From NCBI GenBank assembly GCA_963732635.1, contig CAVTAL010000024.1, positions 92,818-156,817 of the forward strand: a DNA stretch of 64,000 nucleotides. The letters run 5' to 3'. The position numbers and the translations under genes are program-made. Position 1 is the first letter of the stretch; every line of letters starts with the position of its first letter. The stretch comes from JAKFWF01 sp963732635 (GTDB taxonomy: Bacteria > Pseudomonadota > Alphaproteobacteria > Rhizobiales > Hyphomicrobiaceae). Positions 26,557 through 34,770 of this stretch are shown here, one piece after another. Below the pieces are notes generated by a model, which had not been told where the DNA came from, did not search any database, and saw only the letters and a program-made list of their open reading frames with translations.

Positions 26557-28890
26557 TTAAAGCGCGGCGGCGTGCTCGTAAATGTCCTCTTCCTGCGCAT
26601 TGTGGATGCGCACCAGGGCCTCGATCGACTCGATGACCCGCTGCGCATCTCGGACCAGATAGCGGTCGGCATCCTTCGCCTCGAGCCCGTCGGACAATCG
26701 CAGCAGCAGCCGGGCCAAATGGGCGATTTCGCGATGAGCGCGGCTCATCGCATCGAGGCCGTGACCGTCGGGTAGAAAGCGGGCAAGACGCGGGTAGACG
26801 ATGCTCTCGTCCTCGCGCTCGTGCTCGGTGATCTCGGCGGCGACCAGCCGCTGCGCCTCGTCGATCAGACGAACGGCCTGCTCCGGCTCGGCGTCGTCCA
26901 GCTGATCGGCGATACCTCGCAATCGGTCGAGAGCCTTTTCCAGAGCGACGTGTTGGTCCGCCAGCACCTTCGCCGCCGAAGCCGGCATCGACGCATGCGC
27001 GTGCCGTCTGCCGGGCCACAGCGCACGCAGTGCGTTGAGGATTACAGCGACGTCGATTGCCTCCTGGGTCAACGCGCCGGCGACAGGCGGTAGCCAACCA
27101 AACGCGGCCGCCGCCATGGCAACACCGGACAGCGCCATGCCGACGATGATGCTCTGCAGTGCGATCCGGCGGGCCCGACGGGCGATGGCAACGGCTTGTG
27201 AAACCCGATCCAGTCGATCGACCAGCACAACGACGTCAGCGGCTTCCGAAGACGCGCTGGCGCCGCGCGCGCCCATGGCGATACCGACATCGGCGGCGGC
27301 GAGCGCCGGCGCATCGTTGATGCCGTCGCCGACCATCAACGTCGGATGCAAGCGTTGTTCGGTCGCTACTGCATCGACCTTGTCGGATGGCACCCGATCG
27401 GCCAGCACCGCGTCGAGGCCGAGCGCGGCGCCGATCGTCTCGGCGGCATCGGCACGGTCGCCGGTAACCATGATGATGCGCGTGATACCGCTCGCCCGCA
27501 GCGACTGCACGGCGCGCGGCGTCTCCCGGCGCAGTTCGTCACCGAGCAACAGAGCCGCCACGACCTTGCCGTCGACCGCGATGAAGACGCTGAGTGCCGA
27601 ACGCCAGGCGGCGCGGCGGAGCGCGCGGGCTGCCCAATCGTCGGGGCGCCTGCCGCCACCGACCAATTGATGCGAACCGACGCGAACCGCTCGACCATCG
27701 ACCGTGCCTTCCAACCCGGCGCCGTGGGTTTCCCGCACGTCGGCCGGCATCGCCAGCGCCAGACCCTTGGTGGTCGCGGCGGCGATGATCGCGGTTGCCA
27801 CCACATGGTGCGACGCCTGCTCCAGCGATGCCGCAAGCCGCAGCGCCTCGTCGGCCGACTGACCGGGCGCGACTTCGATGGCGACCAGCCGGGCACCACC
27901 CACCGTCAACGTGCCGGTCTTGTCGAAGATCACCGTATGCGCGCGCGCCAGCGCTTCCAGCGGCCCGCCGCCCTTGATGAGGATGCCATGGCGCGCCGCC
28001 TGCGATACACCGGCGATAAACGCGACCGGCGCCGCCAATATCAGTGGACAGGGCGTCGCCGCCACCAACACCGCTAGGCCGCGCAACGGGTCGCCCGAGA
28101 ACAGCCACGCCGCACCGGCAACGATCAGCGTCACCGGCAACAGCAACAGCGCATAGCGATCGGCGAGACGAATGAACGGCGACTTCGCCGTCTGGGCGGC
28201 GGTGACCATTCGCACGATGCCCGCGTACGTGCTTTCGCCAGCGCTCGCGGTGGCGCGTAGTTCGAATGTATCGCCCGCATTGATGGTGCCACTGAAGACC
28301 GGGCCGCCGCTGCGCTTGTCGACCGGCATCGGCTCGCCGGTCAGCGCCGCCTCGTCCAGTGTCGCCGTTGCGCTGACGATCAGGCCATCGACCGGAATGA
28401 CCTCGCCGCCGCGCACCAGCAGGCGATCACCGATGCCGACGGTTTCGACGGCAACGTCCTCGACCTGGGCGTCACGCAGTCGGTGGGCGACGCGGGGCGC
28501 CCGGTCGATCAACGATTTCAGATCGCGCTCAGCGCGGCCGACCGCGAAATCCTCAAGCACGTTGCCGCCCGAGTACATGATCGCGACGACTGCGCCGGCC
28601 AGTGGTTCGCCGAGTACCAAGGCCGCCGTCATCGAAACGAAGGCGACAGCATCGACTCCGAAACGGCCGGCCAGGAAATCGCGCGCGATCGAGATCGCGA
28701 GACCCGCGATCACCGGCACCGTACCGGCCGACCACAGCCAATCGGCGGCTCGCGGCGACCCGAGCAGATAGGCGATCAAGCCAAGCGTGAAGCCTGCCAG
28801 CGCGACAACCACCATTGAGCGACGGGCATTGCGCTCGGTGAAGAGATCCTCACGGCGCCACCACGCCGGAGCCCCAGCTTCCGTGTCCAA
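26557..28890 (-). CDS. P-type heavy-metal ATPase fused to hemerythrin-like domain
   Basis: 777 residues. The P1B-type core shows the TGE motif (AALTGEPMPVDK), the ion-binding ATPCPL near 284, phosphorylated Asp in DKTGTLT near 324, the HP-type dipeptide region, and GDGINDAPALAAADVGIAMG near 525-545. No N-terminal metal-binding HMA domain is present. After the last membrane helices, residues about 640-777 form a four-helix His/Glu-rich module (DQHVALEKALDRL, EHEREDESIVYPRL, SRAHREIAHLARL, HNAQEEDIYEH) resembling a hemerythrin di-iron domain. The start is TTG 28890. It lies 58 bases after the 123-residue gene and probably belongs to the operon led by the usp gene at 30184. The transported metal is unclear. 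Confidence 0.8.
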   Translation of the reverse strand: MDTEAGAPAWWRREDLFTERNARRSMVVVALAGFTLGLIAYLLGSPRAADWLWSAGTVPVIAGLAISIARDFLAGRFGVDAVAFVSMTAALVLGEPLAGAVVAIMYSGGNVLEDFAVGRAERDLKSLIDRAPRVAHRLRDAQVEDVAVETVGIGDRLLVRGGEVIPVDGLIVSATATLDEAALTGEPMPVDKRSGGPVFSGTINAGDTFELRATASAGESTYAGIVRMVTAAQTAKSPFIRLADRYALLLLPVTLIVAGAAWLFSGDPLRGLAVLVAATPCPLILAAPVAFIAGVSQAARHGILIKGGGPLEALARAHTVIFDKTGTLTVGGARLVAIEVAPGQSADEALRLAASLEQASHHVVATAIIAAATTKGLALAMPADVRETHGAGLEGTVDGRAVRVGSHQLVGGGRRPDDWAARALRRAAWRSALSVFIAVDGKVVAALLLGDELRRETPRAVQSLRASGITRIIMVTGDRADAAETIGAALGLDAVLADRVPSDKVDAVATEQRLHPTLMVGDGINDAPALAAADVGIAMGARGASASSEAADVVVLVDRLDRVSQAVAIARRARRIALQSIIVGMALSGVAMAAAAFGWLPPVAGALTQEAIDVAVILNALRALWPGRRHAHASMPASAAKVLADQHVALEKALDRLRGIADQLDDAEPEQAVRLIDEAQRLVAAEITEHEREDESIVYPRLARFLPDGHGLDAMSRAHREIAHLARLLLRLSDGLEAKDADRYLVRDAQRVIESIEALVRIHNAQEEDIYEHAAAL

Positions 28891-28948
28891 GATCTTTACC
28901 AGTCCTTGAAGTTGTCAGGGCCGGACGCGCTGATCACATGCCCGATCT

Positions 28949-29320
28949 TCAATCGAGATCAACGACGGCCTTGATGAAGAAAGTCCGCTGCACGCCATCG
29001 TGCTCGGTGAGTGAAACGTACTCGCCCGGTACGAAGCGGTGCTTGTCGAATTTAAAGCCGGGCTCGTCGTCGTCGGTCGATTTGGGGTTGTAGTCGAAGG
29101 CCCAGGTGCCGCCACGCCGATGCACGAGACGACCGATCTCGCCTGGCTGGCCCGGCCAGAAGCGGCGGACGCGGCACCGATCGCGATTCGCCTTCCACTC
29201 GATTGCATCGAGATGGCCTTGGTCGTCCAGCGGTGCGATGAAGTCATAGCCGCGATCGTGACTACCACTAGGAAAGTCGTGATCGCGGGCGAGTTCCAGT
29301 CGGACTTGCTTGAGGCTCAT
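28949..29320 (-). CDS. Uncharacterised 123-residue protein in the usp/ATPase operon
   Basis: Starts at ATG 29320 after GGAG with good spacing; an upstream start at 29332 is less likely. It is a small soluble protein with a strand-rich sequence, including RLELARDHDFPSGSHDRGYDF, CRVRRFWPGQPGEIGRLVHR, TWAFDYNP and PGEYVSLTEHDG. No metal-binding or catalytic motif is evident and I do not recognise the family. Spacing of 21 bases to the usp gene upstream and 58 bases to the ATPase downstream makes co-transcription likely. Confidence 0.7.
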   Translation of the reverse strand: MSLKQVRLELARDHDFPSGSHDRGYDFIAPLDDQGHLDAIEWKANRDRCRVRRFWPGQPGEIGRLVHRRGGTWAFDYNPKSTDDDEPGFKFDKHRFVPGEYVSLTEHDGVQRTFFIKAVVDLD

Positions 29321-29341
29321 GACGGTCTCCAATTTTCGGGA

Positions 29342-30184
29342 TCAATGCGACAACAATACGGGGAGCTGCGTGTGTTGCATGATGTGCTTCGAAGCGCCGC
29401 CGAGTATGAATTCGCGCAACCGCGAGTGACCGTAGCAACCCATCACCAGCAGATCCGAGCCGAAGGCCTGCGACTGACGCAACAGCTCGTGGCCGACATC
29501 GGCACCGATCGCCGAGGCCTGCGAGGCGACGCACTTGATGCCTTGCCGGGACAGCATGGCGCACAATTCAGCGGCCGGCACATCGCCGGCTACTTCCGGC
29601 TCTTTCTCGGGATTGATCCAGACGACATTGACGCTTTCCGCCAGTTGCAGCAGCGGCATGGCATCGAACACGGCGCGGGTCGCTTCCCGTCGGGCATTCC
29701 AGGCGATCGTCACGATCTTCGGCGGCATCGCCGCCTTGCCGAAGTTGGGGATGAGCAGCAACGGGCGCCCGCATTCGATCGCGATCCGCTCCGGCTCCTC
29801 CAGCATGCTTGAATAGCGCCATGCCGGGTCCTGCTGGTTTACGATCACGATATCGGCGGTGCGAGCTTGCTCGATAATCACGCCGGCTGCCGTGGCGAAC
29901 CCGGCGTCGGCTTCGCGCCACTCTGACTGGAATGTCCGGCCTTCGGTCGCCTTCGTGAACAGGGTCTTCAACGCCGCCATGTCGCTCTGATAGGCGTCGC
30001 GGTGCTGATCGACGCTCACTGTCACGCCGGTGCCGTCCATTGCCGGCACCACCACAAACGGCGGCATGACCGCAAGTCCGATCAGGTGCGCGCGCATGCG
30101 ATCGGCCATCGACACAGCGGCCTCGACGAGGCGCGGCGCGCGCTCGACATCGGCCAGATGCACGAGAATGGTTTTGTAGGTCAT
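29342..30184 (-). CDS. Universal stress protein (two-domain UspA type)
   Basis: 280 residues starting MTYKTILVHLADVERA. The N-terminal UspA half ends with TADIVIVNQQDPAW. The C-terminal half has KIVTIAWNARREATRAVFDAM and the nucleotide motif in GCYGHSRLREFILGGASKHIM. It strongly resembles the proteins encoded at 19207-20053 and 20975-21823, so the three are a paralogous set. A perfect FixK-like box lies about 155 bases upstream. It is probably first in an operon with the 123-residue protein and the P-type ATPase. The frame is intact. Confidence 0.87.
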   Translation of the reverse strand: MTYKTILVHLADVERAPRLVEAAVSMADRMRAHLIGLAVMPPFVVVPAMDGTGVTVSVDQHRDAYQSDMAALKTLFTKATEGRTFQSEWREADAGFATAAGVIIEQARTADIVIVNQQDPAWRYSSMLEEPERIAIECGRPLLLIPNFGKAAMPPKIVTIAWNARREATRAVFDAMPLLQLAESVNVVWINPEKEPEVAGDVPAAELCAMLSRQGIKCVASQASAIGADVGHELLRQSQAFGSDLLVMGCYGHSRLREFILGGASKHIMQHTQLPVLLSH

Positions 30185-30332
30185 GTTCAGCCCCTTTGCT
30201 CGTTGCGGCAGGCGACAAGTGCTCGGCGGTGCTCGATGGAGATATAGTCAAGCGGAAGGCGCCGTGTCAGGGCGTCGCTCGGCAACAGCGGCTCCCTGTG
30301 ATGAAGGTTGCCACGCCGACGAGCCCGCACGT

Positions 30333-30346
30333 TTGATGGTGATCAA
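30333..30346. promoter_or_regulatory. FixK/FNR-type box, perfect
   Basis: TTGATGGTGATCAA matches TTGAT-N4-ATCAA exactly. It lies 149 bases upstream of the leftward usp gene (start 30184) and overlaps the last codons of the membrane-protein gene ending at 30343. Its distance from the start implies a leader of roughly 100 bases if it acts at the usual -41.5 position. Confidence 0.6.
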
Positions 30347-30909
30347 GACGGCCGATGCCGTATTTCGGGGCTCGCCCTGATCTCGACCTCGGCGGCCGCC
30401 AGCCGGCGATAGAGTTCGAGATCGCGACGGATCGGCCACCAATCGTAGAGAAAGATCTCAATCGGCCGCCAGTTCGCGACCCAGCCGAGGATCAGGAAGC
30501 TCTCCTCGAAGATCCGCCCCCAGGGCCGTGGCGCCAGCACCCCGCCGATGTATTGGCTCGCCAGCAGACATAGCACCAGGAGCGGCAGGCCGACCGCGAG
30601 ATGCCGCCGGCCGCTGCGGAACAAATCCCGCAGCTGCAGCTCGATGCGGCGAGCCCGATAGGCGAAAAAGTTTGCCATCGCCGTGGGCAGGCCGCGCTCG
30701 CCCGCCATCAGCGCCTGATCTGGCGGCAGGTGAATCACCACGCGAAACGGTCGCCCGGTTCGAAGTTCACGCGCATAGTCGACGACGTACTCCTCGGCGC
30801 CGGGATCGATGTCGCGCTCATGAAACGGCGAAGGATCGAGCGAATTGAAGAGTTGCGCCACTTCGCGCACGCGCAACTCAATGACTTCTGGCTCCAACGG
30901 AGCGGCCAT
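30343..30909 (-). CDS. Predicted membrane protein, unknown
   Basis: 188 residues. The soluble N-terminal half (EVIELRVREVAQLFNSLDPSPF, then GRPFRVVIHLPPD) is followed by two membrane segments, HLAVGLPLLVLCLLASQYIGG (about 104-124) and ESFLILGWVANWRPIEIFLYD (about 135-155). An Arg-rich cytoplasmic helix ends the chain. The family is not recognised. Similar small membrane proteins are often found with universal stress genes in alphaproteobacteria (inference from context only). It is 51 bases downstream of the exported-protein gene. Confidence 0.65.
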   Translation of the reverse strand: MAAPLEPEVIELRVREVAQLFNSLDPSPFHERDIDPGAEEYVVDYARELRTGRPFRVVIHLPPDQALMAGERGLPTAMANFFAYRARRIELQLRDLFRSGRRHLAVGLPLLVLCLLASQYIGGVLAPRPWGRIFEESFLILGWVANWRPIEIFLYDWWPIRRDLELYRRLAAAEVEIRASPEIRHRPS

Positions 30910-30960
30910 GACTTTACGACGCTCCGATCTCAGTCAGTCGCGCCACGGCACGAGATGCGA

Positions 30961-31458
30961 TCAGCGCCGGTTGAAACTGATCGACGCCTTGCTCATGCCG
31001 ATGCCCTGGGTCGTGATGTTGACCGAGTGCTGCGACTTGCTGAATGAAACCGCCATCGAGCCGCTGAAGCCGCCGCCGGCGAGGCTGAGCGACATGCTGT
31101 CGCCACTAGCCTTTCCGGTCGCGTTGCCGCTGGCATTGAATGTTCGTTCCTCCCAACTGCCAGAGGCGCGCGCACCGTCGATCTTGAGGCGGCTGCGCAT
31201 GTGAATGGGATTGCCCTGTCCCTGGCACTGAATGGCCATGTGCAGTTCACTGCCGCCGCCGGTGTAGTAGGCGGTGCAGCGGATGGTCTCCGTGCTGCCG
31301 TCGGTATAGTGGATGCGTCCGCTGCCACCCCAATTGCCGAGCAGCGTCGTGACGACCGCACTGTCGGCGGCCAATGCCGGTGCCGAAATCGCGATGCCCA
31401 CCGCGACGGCGAGCGCCGCCGCCGATCGAATGGTCGATGCAAGACCCAAATCGCTCAT
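30961..31458 (-). CDS. Exported strand-rich protein, unknown
   Basis: 165 residues from ATG 31458, supported by GGAGGT just before it. The signal peptide ends after APALA near residue 30. The mature protein is strand-rich and Gly/Ser-rich (LLGNWGGSGRIHYTDGSTETIRC, GSELHMAIQCQGQGN, SMSLSLAGGGFSGSMAVSF) with two cysteines that may pair. The layout suggests a small periplasmic beta-barrel-like fold that could bind a lipid or small ligand. It lies just before the Mla-type lipid transporter genes on the same strand, but no link is proven. Confidence 0.65.
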   Translation of the reverse strand: MSDLGLASTIRSAAALAVAVGIAISAPALAADSAVVTTLLGNWGGSGRIHYTDGSTETIRCTAYYTGGGSELHMAIQCQGQGNPIHMRSRLKIDGARASGSWEERTFNASGNATGKASGDSMSLSLAGGGFSGSMAVSFSKSQHSVNITTQGIGMSKASISFNRR

Positions 31459-31501
31459 CACTACCTCCACCCAAGTCTGGTTGCTGCGATTATTGCACGG
31501 A

Positions 31502-32635
31502 TCATCCCGCCGAGTTCATCGCCTTCAGCGCCCACGGCACGAGTTCGCCGACGACGCGTCCGAAGGCCTCGTCGAGCGCACCAGTCATGCCGCTACCGTC
31601 ATTTGTCTTGGCGGGAACCGCGGCTCGGAAGATGCGCACTTCCACAACCTTGCCGTCATTGCGCAGCACCTTGGCGGCGAGTTCGACCTCTCCCGTCGTC
31701 GCGGCCCCGATCGCCATGTGGAAGCCGCGGATGTCGACTAACACCTGATGCTCGGCCGTGACGCCTTCCGGCGCGCGCGCAAATATGCGCAGCAGCCCAG
31801 CATTCTCGAAACTCTGGATAATCCGCGCCTGCAACAGCTTCGGCAGCATGTCGGGCCACTGGGCGTTTTCCAGGATCGGCTTCTGAGCCTCGCCACCGCG
31901 CAGCAGCACCTTGTCGGTATCGAACGTGCCAAGCCCGGTCAGTTCAGGGATCAGAACCTGCCCGGCCGGCAGTTTCGCCAACTCAGCGAACTGGCGCACC
32001 GCGGTCAACTCGAAAATGCGGGGCGGCGATTTCTGGCCGCCACCGGTCATCCGCTCGAGCCCCGCGACGATCCCATCGACGCGGTCGGAATTGCGGGCGA
32101 GCGCACTGGAGAACGCACTGATGCTGGCAATGGCGCTGCGCAGCGGCTCGGCATTCTCGACCACCAGTCCGTCGATGTGGCGCAAGGTCTCGCGCGCGAC
32201 CTCGGTGACGTTCTGGCCGGTATTGGGATCGGCGACGAGCATCGGCGGCGCCTCACCGGTGGCGACCAGCATCGGCGCCGCTGCTACTCCGCCGAACAGT
32301 GATACTACCGGCGCGCCGGTCAGCCCCTGGAACTCGATCGCGGCGCGTGTGTCGGCTCGCACCGGCGTCTTGCGGTCGATAGCGACCGAGACGACAATCT
32401 GGCGTGGCTGATCCGGATTGAGATCGAGCGCCGTGACTTCGCCGACGCGAATACCGTTGAACAGCACCGCCGAACCCTTGAGCAGACCCGACACCGTCTT
32501 CTCGTACTGGATGCGGTAGACTGACCGCTGCAGCATTGCGCCCGAGTTGTTCAACCAATAGACGAAGCTGAATCCGGCTACGATCGCGGCCAGCGTAAAA
32601 GCTCCGATCAAGACATAGCGTGCCCGAATTTCCAT
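31502..32635 (-). CDS. MlaD-like substrate-binding subunit fused to PqiC-like auxiliary domain
   Basis: 377 residues from ATG 32635. One N-terminal membrane helix (RYVLIGAFTLAAIVAGFSFVY) and an MCE/MlaD domain at about 38-115 (GLLKGSAVLFNGIRVGEVTAL) are followed by a helical linker. The C-terminal domain (about 215-375; LPAGQVLIPELTGLG, LPKLLQARIIQSFENAGLLRI, VLVDIRGFHMAI, FRAAVPAK) matches the ABC-transport auxiliary (DUF330/PqiC) fold that is usually a separate lipoprotein. It should bind phospholipid in the periplasm and dock with the permease encoded just upstream. It lies 10 bases after the ATPase gene. Confidence 0.8.
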   Translation of the reverse strand: MEIRARYVLIGAFTLAAIVAGFSFVYWLNNSGAMLQRSVYRIQYEKTVSGLLKGSAVLFNGIRVGEVTALDLNPDQPRQIVVSVAIDRKTPVRADTRAAIEFQGLTGAPVVSLFGGVAAAPMLVATGEAPPMLVADPNTGQNVTEVARETLRHIDGLVVENAEPLRSAIASISAFSSALARNSDRVDGIVAGLERMTGGGQKSPPRIFELTAVRQFAELAKLPAGQVLIPELTGLGTFDTDKVLLRGGEAQKPILENAQWPDMLPKLLQARIIQSFENAGLLRIFARAPEGVTAEHQVLVDIRGFHMAIGAATTGEVELAAKVLRNDGKVVEVRIFRAAVPAKTNDGSGMTGALDEAFGRVVGELVPWALKAMNSAG

Positions 32636-32645
32636 GATAGTCCCC

Positions 32646-33437
32646 TCAACCACGGGCTTCCAGATGCCGCTGCTCGATCGCCTGACCGCGCTTGCCGCGA
32701 AAATACGACTTAACCCACGGATGCTCGCTTTGCAGCATCGCCGGCAACGCGCCGATCGCCACAACCTGACCGTCGGCCAGCGCGGCGATCCGGTCGCACA
32801 CGGTTCTCAGGCTATCGAGATCGTGCGTGACCATGAATACCGTGAGGCCGAGTGTACGCTGCAAGGTGCGGATCAGGGCGTCGAATTCACCAGCCGAAAT
32901 CGGATCGAGGCCCGAGGTCGGCTCGTCGAGAAACACGATATCGGGCTCAAGCGCAAGCGCGCGGGCCAGCGCCACACGCTTGGTCATGCCGCCGGAAAGC
33001 TCCGACGGGAATTTATCCGCTTCGCGCGGACCAAGGCCAACCAGCGCGAGCTTGGTCAGTGCAACCTCGTCCATCAGCCGTTCTGACAGCGCCAAATGCT
33101 CGCGCATCGGAAACTGCACGTTCTCCTTGACCGTCAGCGACGAGAACAAGGCTCCCTGCTGAAACAGCACGCCCCAGCGCCGCTCGATGGCGCGGCGCTC
33201 GATCTCAGTCGCTGCGTCGAGATCCTGTCCCAGAACCTGGATGTGCCCTTGGCGTTTTGGAATGAGCCCGATGATCGTCCTTAGCAGCACCGACTTGCCG
33301 CTACCCGAGCCGCCGACGAAGCCGAGTATTTCGCCGCGCCGCACATCAAGCGAGAGCCGGTCGAGGATGACCCGGTCGCCAAAGCCGACCACGAGATCGC
33401 GCACCACGATGGCATTTTCGGTTGTTTCGCCCGCCAT
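32646..33437 (-). CDS. Lipid-transport ABC ATPase (MlaF type)
   Basis: 263 residues from ATG 33437; a GTG at 33446 that overlaps the permease stop is equally possible. Walker A GGSGSGKSVLL, the signature LSGGMTKRVALARAL, Walker B DIVFLDEPTSGLDP and the switch His in VTHDLDSL are all present. The wording of the signature (LSGGM) is typical of Mla/Mkl-type ATPases. It should energise phospholipid movement between the membranes, forming a complex with the MlaE-like and MlaD-like proteins in this operon. Confidence 0.88.
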   Translation of the reverse strand: MAGETTENAIVVRDLVVGFGDRVILDRLSLDVRRGEILGFVGGSGSGKSVLLRTIIGLIPKRQGHIQVLGQDLDAATEIERRAIERRWGVLFQQGALFSSLTVKENVQFPMREHLALSERLMDEVALTKLALVGLGPREADKFPSELSGGMTKRVALARALALEPDIVFLDEPTSGLDPISAGEFDALIRTLQRTLGLTVFMVTHDLDSLRTVCDRIAALADGQVVAIGALPAMLQSEHPWVKSYFRGKRGQAIEQRHLEARG

Positions 33438-33442
33438 GCCGG

Positions 33443-34525
33443 TCACATCCCGATCGAGGCGAAAAAGATGGCGAACAGGCCATCGAGCACGATGACAAGG
33501 AAGATCGCCTTCACCACCGAGGCCGTGGTTCTCAGGCCCAGTGACTCGGCGCTGCCACGCACCAGCAGCCCCTCGGAGCAGGCGACGATGCCGATCACGA
33601 GAGCCATGAACGGCGCCTTGATCATGCCGACCTTGAAATGCGTGATCGAGATCGCGTCCTTGAGACGGGCGATGAAAATGTCGGGGCTCATGCCGCCATA
33701 GAGCCACGCGACCAAGCCGCCGCCATAGAGCGCCGACATCGAACCGAGAAACACCAGGATCGGTAGCGCCACCAACAGCGCCAGAATGCGCGGCAGAATC
33801 AGCACCTCGGTCGGATCGAAGCCCATGGTGGCGAGGGCGTCGATTTCCTCGCGCATCTTCATCGAGCCGAGTTCGGCGGTATAGGAACTGCCTGATCGCC
33901 CCGCCACCATGATCGCGACGATCAGCACGCCGATCTCGCGCAGCACCAGGATGCCGACCATGTCGACGACGTAATCATCGGCGCCAAATTTGCGGAAATG
34001 GAAAAAACCCTGCTGGGCGATAATTGCGCCGATCAGGAAGGTGATCAGCAGGATGATCGGCACCGCCTGCCAGCCGACGCGATCGAGCTGGTGCACGGTC
34101 GAGGTCAACCGGAATGATCGCGGGCGCTTGGCGACGCGGAACGCTGCCACCCCGAGCGCGCCCAACATGTTGAGCAAAGTTGCGAGATCGCTGCCGAGCG
34201 CACCCAGTTGCACGCGCATCTTGCCTGCGGCGCGCTGATGCCACGGCGTGACGGCGGCGGCCGATGGGGCTGCATCGCTGACACCGCGCACCGCATCGAA
34301 CAGACCGATATAGGTCGTCGACAGACCAACGACGCGCGGTTCAAGCCCGCGCGCGCGCAGACGCTGAACCAGACGCTGCAACAGGCGCGCGCCGAACGTA
34401 TCGAACGCCTCGACGCCGCCCATGTCGATCACGGCCGGCTGGGCGGACGCCACCGGCAACTCCAGCGCATCGATCGCGATATCGAGTTCGGCCGCGCGCG
34501 ATGCCGTCCAGGCACCCGCCGCCAC
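33443..34525 (-). CDS. Lipid-transport ABC permease (MlaE type) with N-terminal STAS domain
   Basis: The N-terminal STAS domain (AVIDMGGVEAFDTFGARLLQRLVQ) is followed by an MlaE permease with LITFLIGAIIAQQ, the coupling segment VAGRSGSSYTAELGSMKMREEIDALATMG and DPTEVLILPRILAL. The GTG at 34525 cuts the first STAS strand. The frame continues upstream as LKDGRVELVAAGAWT with no ATG. An ATG at 34626 (MLNEPTSGG) in another frame could be joined across the run of seven C at 34599-34605. The true start is therefore probably 34626 with a homopolymer frameshift. The gene is first in the mla-like operon. Confidence 0.82.
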   Translation of the reverse strand: MAAGAWTASRAAELDIAIDALELPVASAQPAVIDMGGVEAFDTFGARLLQRLVQRLRARGLEPRVVGLSTTYIGLFDAVRGVSDAAPSAAAVTPWHQRAAGKMRVQLGALGSDLATLLNMLGALGVAAFRVAKRPRSFRLTSTVHQLDRVGWQAVPIILLITFLIGAIIAQQGFFHFRKFGADDYVVDMVGILVLREIGVLIVAIMVAGRSGSSYTAELGSMKMREEIDALATMGFDPTEVLILPRILALLVALPILVFLGSMSALYGGGLVAWLYGGMSPDIFIARLKDAISITHFKVGMIKAPFMALVIGIVACSEGLLVRGSAESLGLRTTASVVKAIFLVIVLDGLFAIFFASIGM

Positions 34526-34770
34526 CAGTTCGACCCGGCCATCCTTGAGAGCTGTTGCGCAGCACGTCTCGGTCCGCTCGTTGCACGTCCTCCGAGGGCC
34601 CCCCCGGAAGTTGGTTCGTTCAGCATCGCACGATTGGTGTCGCCGTTGCGAGACCGGCTCTGACTAACGTCCATCAATCGGCCGCAAAAGGCGCAAATTC
34701 GGGATAACTTGCGGCAATCAGGACACGGCAATAGCCACTTTATCCTGACCTTCAACGGTGGTAGCCGACC

